A stretch of 7,184 nucleotides of DNA. Source: a bacterium (GTDB taxonomy: Bacteria > JAJRZV01). Each line of letters begins with the position of its first letter. Positions within the stretch are counted from its first letter, which is position 1. Made by a program: the position numbers and the translations under genes. The stretch is taken from the NCBI GenBank assembly GCA_024275095.1, contig JAJRZV010000120.1, positions 1 through 7,184 of the forward strand, written 5' to 3'. Below the pieces are notes generated by a model. That model had not been told where the DNA came from, made no database searches, and was given only the letters and a program-made list of their open reading frames with translations. Shown one piece after another: positions 6,254 through 7,184 of this stretch.

Positions 6254-7184
6254 TGCACATAATCTCAAAGAAACAAAAAAACAGATATGTTAAACTTCAT
6301 ACCGTGCTGGGAAGATACATCAATGTCCGTCAAACATTAATCTTTTTGGGCCTTTTTCTCCCGGTAAACATCCTCCTTTCCATTGTCCAGGCATCCAAAA
6401 TCTCGGGTGATTTGTATCTTGAAAACATTCCCTGGAGCACCTTTTTCACACTTGCCGGGAATGCATTCTTTATATCCGCTCGCTTCTCATTACCTCTCAC
6501 AGCCTTTCTCGCAGCTTTCATAACAGCAGGCTTGATGGCCGAAAACCGTGAAATCCAGGCCCTGCTTTCCCTCGGTGTATCCAAGAAAAGGTTTATGGCC
6601 TGGTTTCTGTTTTTCCCTGCTGTTGCTTCCGTTACGGGAATAATCAACGATTTCTACATAGCCCCCAAACAATTCACCGCTCTCAAGTACAAGCTGGCAG
6701 ATATGGTTGCCGTTAACATCGAGGACATTTTGAAAAACGCTGGTAATTTCCAGGTAGGGCCTTCTATTCTGCTGGCTTACGAACAAAACTCTAACAATTT
6801 TCTCCTTGCGCTTTCAGAAAAAGGTACATGGGCGGTACTCGCAGGTCGTAAAATCCATGCTCAGTTTCGCAAAGACGAATTTAGCGTCCAAATGGAAAAC
6901 GTAAATGGTTACTTTGTATCCCGAAAAAGTCCCAACGAGATTTTTCGCATTAAATCTGACTCATATTCAGTAAAAATTAACGCCAAAAGAGCTTTTCCTC
7001 GAGTATTTGAACTTTATCTGAACGAAATTACTTTAAAAGGATTACTCAAAAAACACCGAACCAAAACACCGCCTTATATTCCGACTGAATTCTGGAAAAG
7101 GTGTGCGATGTCCATCATGCCCTTTCTTTTCGCTTTGCCGGCTCTGTGGTGCGCCGTCTTTTTTGGGGAAAGCTGGAAGGAAAA
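6253..7184 (+). CDS. LptF/LptG (YjgP/YjgQ) family permease, 3'-truncated by window edge
   Basis: Predicted inner-membrane permease of the lipopolysaccharide-export ABC transporter type, which with LptB extracts LPS from the inner membrane. 310 residues are visible with no stop; the family is usually about 350-400, so the last helices are missing. Order: basic N-terminus, VLGRYINVRQT (18-28), first helix (about 28-47), and a hydrophobic pair ending in the family block RFSLPLTAFLAAFITAGLMA then ENREIQALLSLGVSKKRF (77-114). A third helix leads to INDFYIAPK (131-139). A periplasmic, probably beta-jellyroll, domain spans about 140-245. LYLNEITLKGLLKKH (254-268) then leads into a helix at about 285-303. 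ATG 6253 directly follows an in-frame TGA and is the first possible ATG; the ribosome site is atypical. I cannot tell LptF from LptG, and a paralogue exporting another glycolipid is possible. The gene reads away from the flippase operon. Confidence 0.87.
   Translation, partial: MHIISKKQKNRYVKLHTVLGRYINVRQTLIFLGLFLPVNILLSIVQASKISGDLYLENIPWSTFFTLAGNAFFISARFSLPLTAFLAAFITAGLMAENREIQALLSLGVSKKRFMAWFLFFPAVASVTGIINDFYIAPKQFTALKYKLADMVAVNIEDILKNAGNFQVGPSILLAYEQNSNNFLLALSEKGTWAVLAGRKIHAQFRKDEFSVQMENVNGYFVSRKSPNEIFRIKSDSYSVKINAKRAFPRVFELYLNEITLKGLLKKHRTKTPPYIPTEFWKRCAMSIMPFLFALPALWCAVFFGESWKE

Overview
The window looks like part of a surface-glycan or envelope gene region from a didermic (Gram-negative-type) bacterium of intermediate GC content. 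The LptF/LptG-like permease at the right end supports an outer membrane. I cannot place the species or phylum from sequence alone. I see no rRNA, tRNA, insertion sequence, integrase or CRISPR array.

Layout: the left block reads rightward and is tightly packed. It holds the C-terminal two thirds or so of an RND/MMPL-type exporter (1-1497), a GT4 glycosyltransferase starting 4 nt later (1502-2623), and a class I SAM-dependent methyltransferase overlapping that by 14 nt (2610-3296). The middle block reads leftward and meets the first end to end, with the two stop codons overlapping at 3293-3296. In its own transcription order it holds a Wzx/MOP-type polysaccharide flippase (5841-4378) and a second GT4 glycosyltransferase (4381-3293), joined by a GTGA start/stop overlap. 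I moved three starts relative to the longest open frames: methyltransferase to ATG 2610, second glycosyltransferase to GTG 4381, flippase to GTG 5841. Each choice rests on a well-placed Shine-Dalgarno sequence.

A 411-bp non-coding region (5842-6252) separates the flippase from a divergent LptF/LptG (YjgP/YjgQ)-family permease that starts at 6253 and runs off the right edge with no stop. This spacer is mostly AT-rich but contains a GC-rich block (5997-6077) that folds into a 5-bp hairpin with a GAGA (GNRA) tetraloop followed by a long two-part hairpin (11 bp plus 10 bp). I do not recognise it as a known RNA family, and it is the best candidate here for something undescribed.

How the genes may work together (inference): the glycosyltransferases build and the methyltransferase modifies a lipid-linked glycan, the MOP flippase moves it across the inner membrane, and the RND and LptF/G-like proteins move lipid or glycolipid material toward the outer membrane. 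The families are clear; the substrate and the functional link are not shown by the sequence.
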